Assembly: GCF_013373865.1 (NCBI RefSeq)
Contig: NC_050477.1
Location: 1,942,763-2,006,762, forward strand
DNA from: Monomorium pharaonis
Lineage: Eukaryota > Arthropoda > Insecta > Hymenoptera > Formicidae
Direction: 5' to 3'
Length of the DNA stretch: 64,000 nucleotides
The notes beneath the pieces are model-generated. The model did not search any database and was not told the origin of the DNA. It saw only the letters and a program-made list of their open reading frames with translations. How positions within the stretch are numbered: position 1 is the stretch's first letter; each line of letters starts with the position of its first letter. Shown here one piece after another: positions 62,468 through 64,000 of this stretch. Made by a program: the position numbers and the translations under genes.

Positions 62468-62916
62468 CTACGGTTTCTTTTTGTTCTCTTCTAGAAAATC
62501 GACTACTCGTTGATACAACTTCGCCGGTTCGTCCACTCGTGGCACCTGTCGCAAAAGTAGAAGAAATCAATTTTCGAAATATCACAGAATATTTAGATGC
62601 TTTTCAGTTCAGAGTAATTCAAAAGGGGAAAAACAAAAAATACGATGGACATCATAACAGGATAAAATTTAAATAATTATTGTTTACTTGAAGAAGGAAA
62701 TTGCTGCGCGCTGCACATTAATTTCGACATATACATATAAATAAAATTGCAAAAGTAACTCTCGCTTATCTTATACGAACACATACCTCATAATTTTGGG
62801 CTATGTATATACCGGCGTATACTCCAATTCCCAGAGTGACCTACAAGTCATTGAAATGTTATAAACGATTCGAAATTTGGCGAGTTCCGTGTGTTACGTA
62901 CCAGAAACCGGAGCAT
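62468..62916 (-). CDS. STMP1: STMP1, short transmembrane mitochondrial protein 1 (3 coding exons, 48 aa)
   Basis: Minus-strand exons 62902-62916 (15 nt, MLRFL), 62787-62840 (54 nt, VTLGIGVYAGIYIAQNYE) and 62468-62545 (78 nt, from VPRVDEPAKLYQ to EENKKKP, TAG). Borders are GTACGT/TTGTAG and GTATGT/GCGACAG with a good pyrimidine tract, all phase 0. The product has one transmembrane helix followed by a charged amphipathic tail. Vertebrate STMP1 is 47 aa with the same plan (short ML-F start, TLG helix with MYLAQNYD, lysine-rich end) and sits in the inner mitochondrial membrane, where it is linked to respiratory-chain function and mitochondrial dynamics. It is tail-to-tail with EMC4. Intron 1 is only 61 bp. 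Each exon is too small for ordinary ORF scanning. Confidence 0.88.
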
Positions 62917-63177
62917 GTTGATGGTTCTCAAAGCAGATTTGTACCTAGTCCGATAATCCCGCCTGCTGATGCTAACACTCGCGAAATCACTGCTAAACAT
63001 TCACGTAAAAGTATAAACGCGCATGCTAACGCAAGCACGGACGTCGGGCATAGAACACACGCGACCTTGATGCGAGACGCATCTAGTCAGCTACCCGTTA
63101 GTTATTTTCGCAACAGAAAATACAGCCAGCAGCGAGGAACGAGACCTGAGAGCGATCATCGCGTGTTTTTATCCATC

Positions 63178-63290
63178 AGCGCCTCTATGTGAACAAAATG
63201 TGCACATTGAACTATGTAGTCAAATATCTATGAATTCTGTAGATAATGTGTATGACTTTTTGGGTCTCTTCTATGCTATGTTCACGTTTA
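63178..63290 (+). repeat. AGCGCCTCTATG repeat family, copy C
   Basis: Starts AGCGCCTCTATG, then AAAATGTGCACATTGAAC, ATTCTGTAGATAATGTGTAT, and ends TCTCTTCTATGCTAT. It is about 260 bp upstream of the STMP1 start. Confidence 0.6.
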
Positions 63291-63462
63291 TTTAGTTTTG
63301 TTTCAAGCTATACCCGTAAATTTTACAAATATATGCATTCATATTTTAAAACTGTTTTATGTAAATGTGCATAATCGTGTTCTATAAATGTGCAATACCA
63401 CATATACATGATATAAAAATTCAATTAATTGATTTGATAAAAATTCACTCACCGATTGCTGT

Positions 63463-63502
63463 CGCTGCTACTGCTGCTGATGTTGCTGCTGCTACTGCTA
63501 CA
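63463..63502. repeat. (GCT)n-like trinucleotide repeat
   Basis: Imperfect GCT/ACT units. On the minus strand it reads as an alanine-rich frame, not called as a gene. Confidence 0.8.
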
Positions 63503-63674
63503 TTTCTTTTCCAGTTTTGGACGGATAATATATCACACATACGAGCAAAACGTAAACCGCGCGCGAGAATTTCACTTGGCGCGACCGTTACATTTGAAAA
63601 AATTACGTGAAAAGTCGGCACGTCAAGACACACTGAACAGTTAAATAAATCAATTCGCTCCCAGAGTTTGATTG

Positions 63675-64000
63675 CGCGACGACTAGTAAATGTTTCATTA
63701 TCGGCACGATCGACATTCTACCGAAGGTATTGCGTACACTCTCAAGCGAATACGCGCACACGAAAACTTTGTCCGGAACGAAAATCAACGTGGCCTGACG
63801 TCACGTAACTTCGTGGAAACGCAGGCTGAGAAAATCGTTTGAATGAAAATCACACGCCGAGATACGACAAATTTGTTTCGAGAATTTCGTATGCTCGCAC
63901 GACGACTAGTAGCACTTCACTCGCGATATTCTACCGAACGTATCATCCCCTTCGAGCAAACACACTTTGCTCGAACGCGCACACGAACACTTCACTCGAA
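63675..64000. repeat. Diverged tandem repeat, period about 223 bp, reaching the window edge
   Basis: GACGACTAGTA recurs at 63678 and 63901; ATTCTACCGAA at 63715 and 63928; CGCGCACACGAA at 63753 and 63976. Order and spacing are kept apart from small indels, so these are two old tandem copies, the second cut by the window end. Confidence 0.65.

Larger units (their letters stand above)
62917..63674. other. Upstream region of STMP1
   Basis: Probable promoter/5' UTR of STMP1, with repeat copy C at 63178-63290 and a (GCT)n-like run at 63463-63502. The plus-strand open frame 62803-63192 is antisense to STMP1 exons and has no family resemblance. Confidence 0.45.

Noticed and set aside
62803..63192. 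129-codon plus-strand frame
   Set aside because: It overlaps STMP1 exons 1 and 2 on the opposite strand and has no recognisable domain.
63450..63534. Minus-strand alanine-rich frame ending at a GTGAGT donor, considered as STMP1 exon 1
   Set aside because: It leaves in phase 1, while the STMP1 helix exon starts in phase 0; the 15-nt exon at 62902-62916 fits in phase and in protein similarity.
1..64000. CRISPR arrays, tRNA or rRNA genes
   Set aside because: Repeats present are microsatellites, MITEs and LTRs. I found no cloverleaf with A/B boxes and no rRNA-like sequence by eye; a tRNAscan and Infernal run would be decisive.

Overview
This window is nuclear DNA from an insect, most probably a hymenopteran and plausibly an ant. 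The evidence is AT-rich intergenic and intronic DNA full of microsatellites, small CpG-rich promoter islands, short introns with GT-AG borders, three recognisable metazoan genes, and a young BEL/Pao LTR retrotransposon. Nothing looks bacterial: no operons, CRISPR array or prokaryotic signals. The species call is inference; the eukaryotic/insect call rests on what is seen.

Left part (1-34 kb): long AT-rich non-coding DNA with one convincing minus-strand exon (15199-15371), which encodes the extracellular N terminus and first transmembrane helix of a class-A neuropeptide GPCR (trissin-receptor-like is my best guess). A phase-compatible candidate first coding exon lies 16.7 kb upstream on the same strand (32097-32203), so most of this region may be one long intron. 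It also holds a wrecked LINE with the reverse transcriptase deleted (15670-16872), a fresh 311-bp tandem duplication (25003-25624) and several fold-back/MITE-like elements.

Middle (34-42 kb): a complete minus-strand BEL/Pao retrotransposon (34076-42096) with two 1334-bp LTRs, a 5-bp target duplication (TCGTA), Gag, protease, RT, RNase H and integrase. Gag and Pol are in one frame, separated by a UGA followed by CUA (a known leaky stop context). A second stop (UAA) cuts RT just after the YVDD motif.

Right part (45-63 kb): a gene-dense block. SLC26A11-like sulfate/anion transporter (10 coding exons, 45351-50920, +, 570 aa); RICTOR, the defining subunit of TOR complex 2 (9 coding exons, 53813-60121, +, 1551 aa); EMC4, an ER membrane insertase subunit (3 coding exons, 61233-62123, +, 179 aa); and, convergent with it, STMP1, a 48-aa mitochondrial micropeptide split over three tiny exons (62468-62916, -). 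Two further minus-strand candidates are weaker: a 5' exon with an upstream ORF at 51802-52135, and a possible two-exon gene at 60542-61142 that would share a promoter with EMC4. I did not find an exotic multi-gene system. The best leads are the UGA-CUA Gag/Pol junction, the STMP1 micropeptide, a RICTOR phospho-motif that appears conserved with vertebrates, and a promoter-proximal repeat family present three times.
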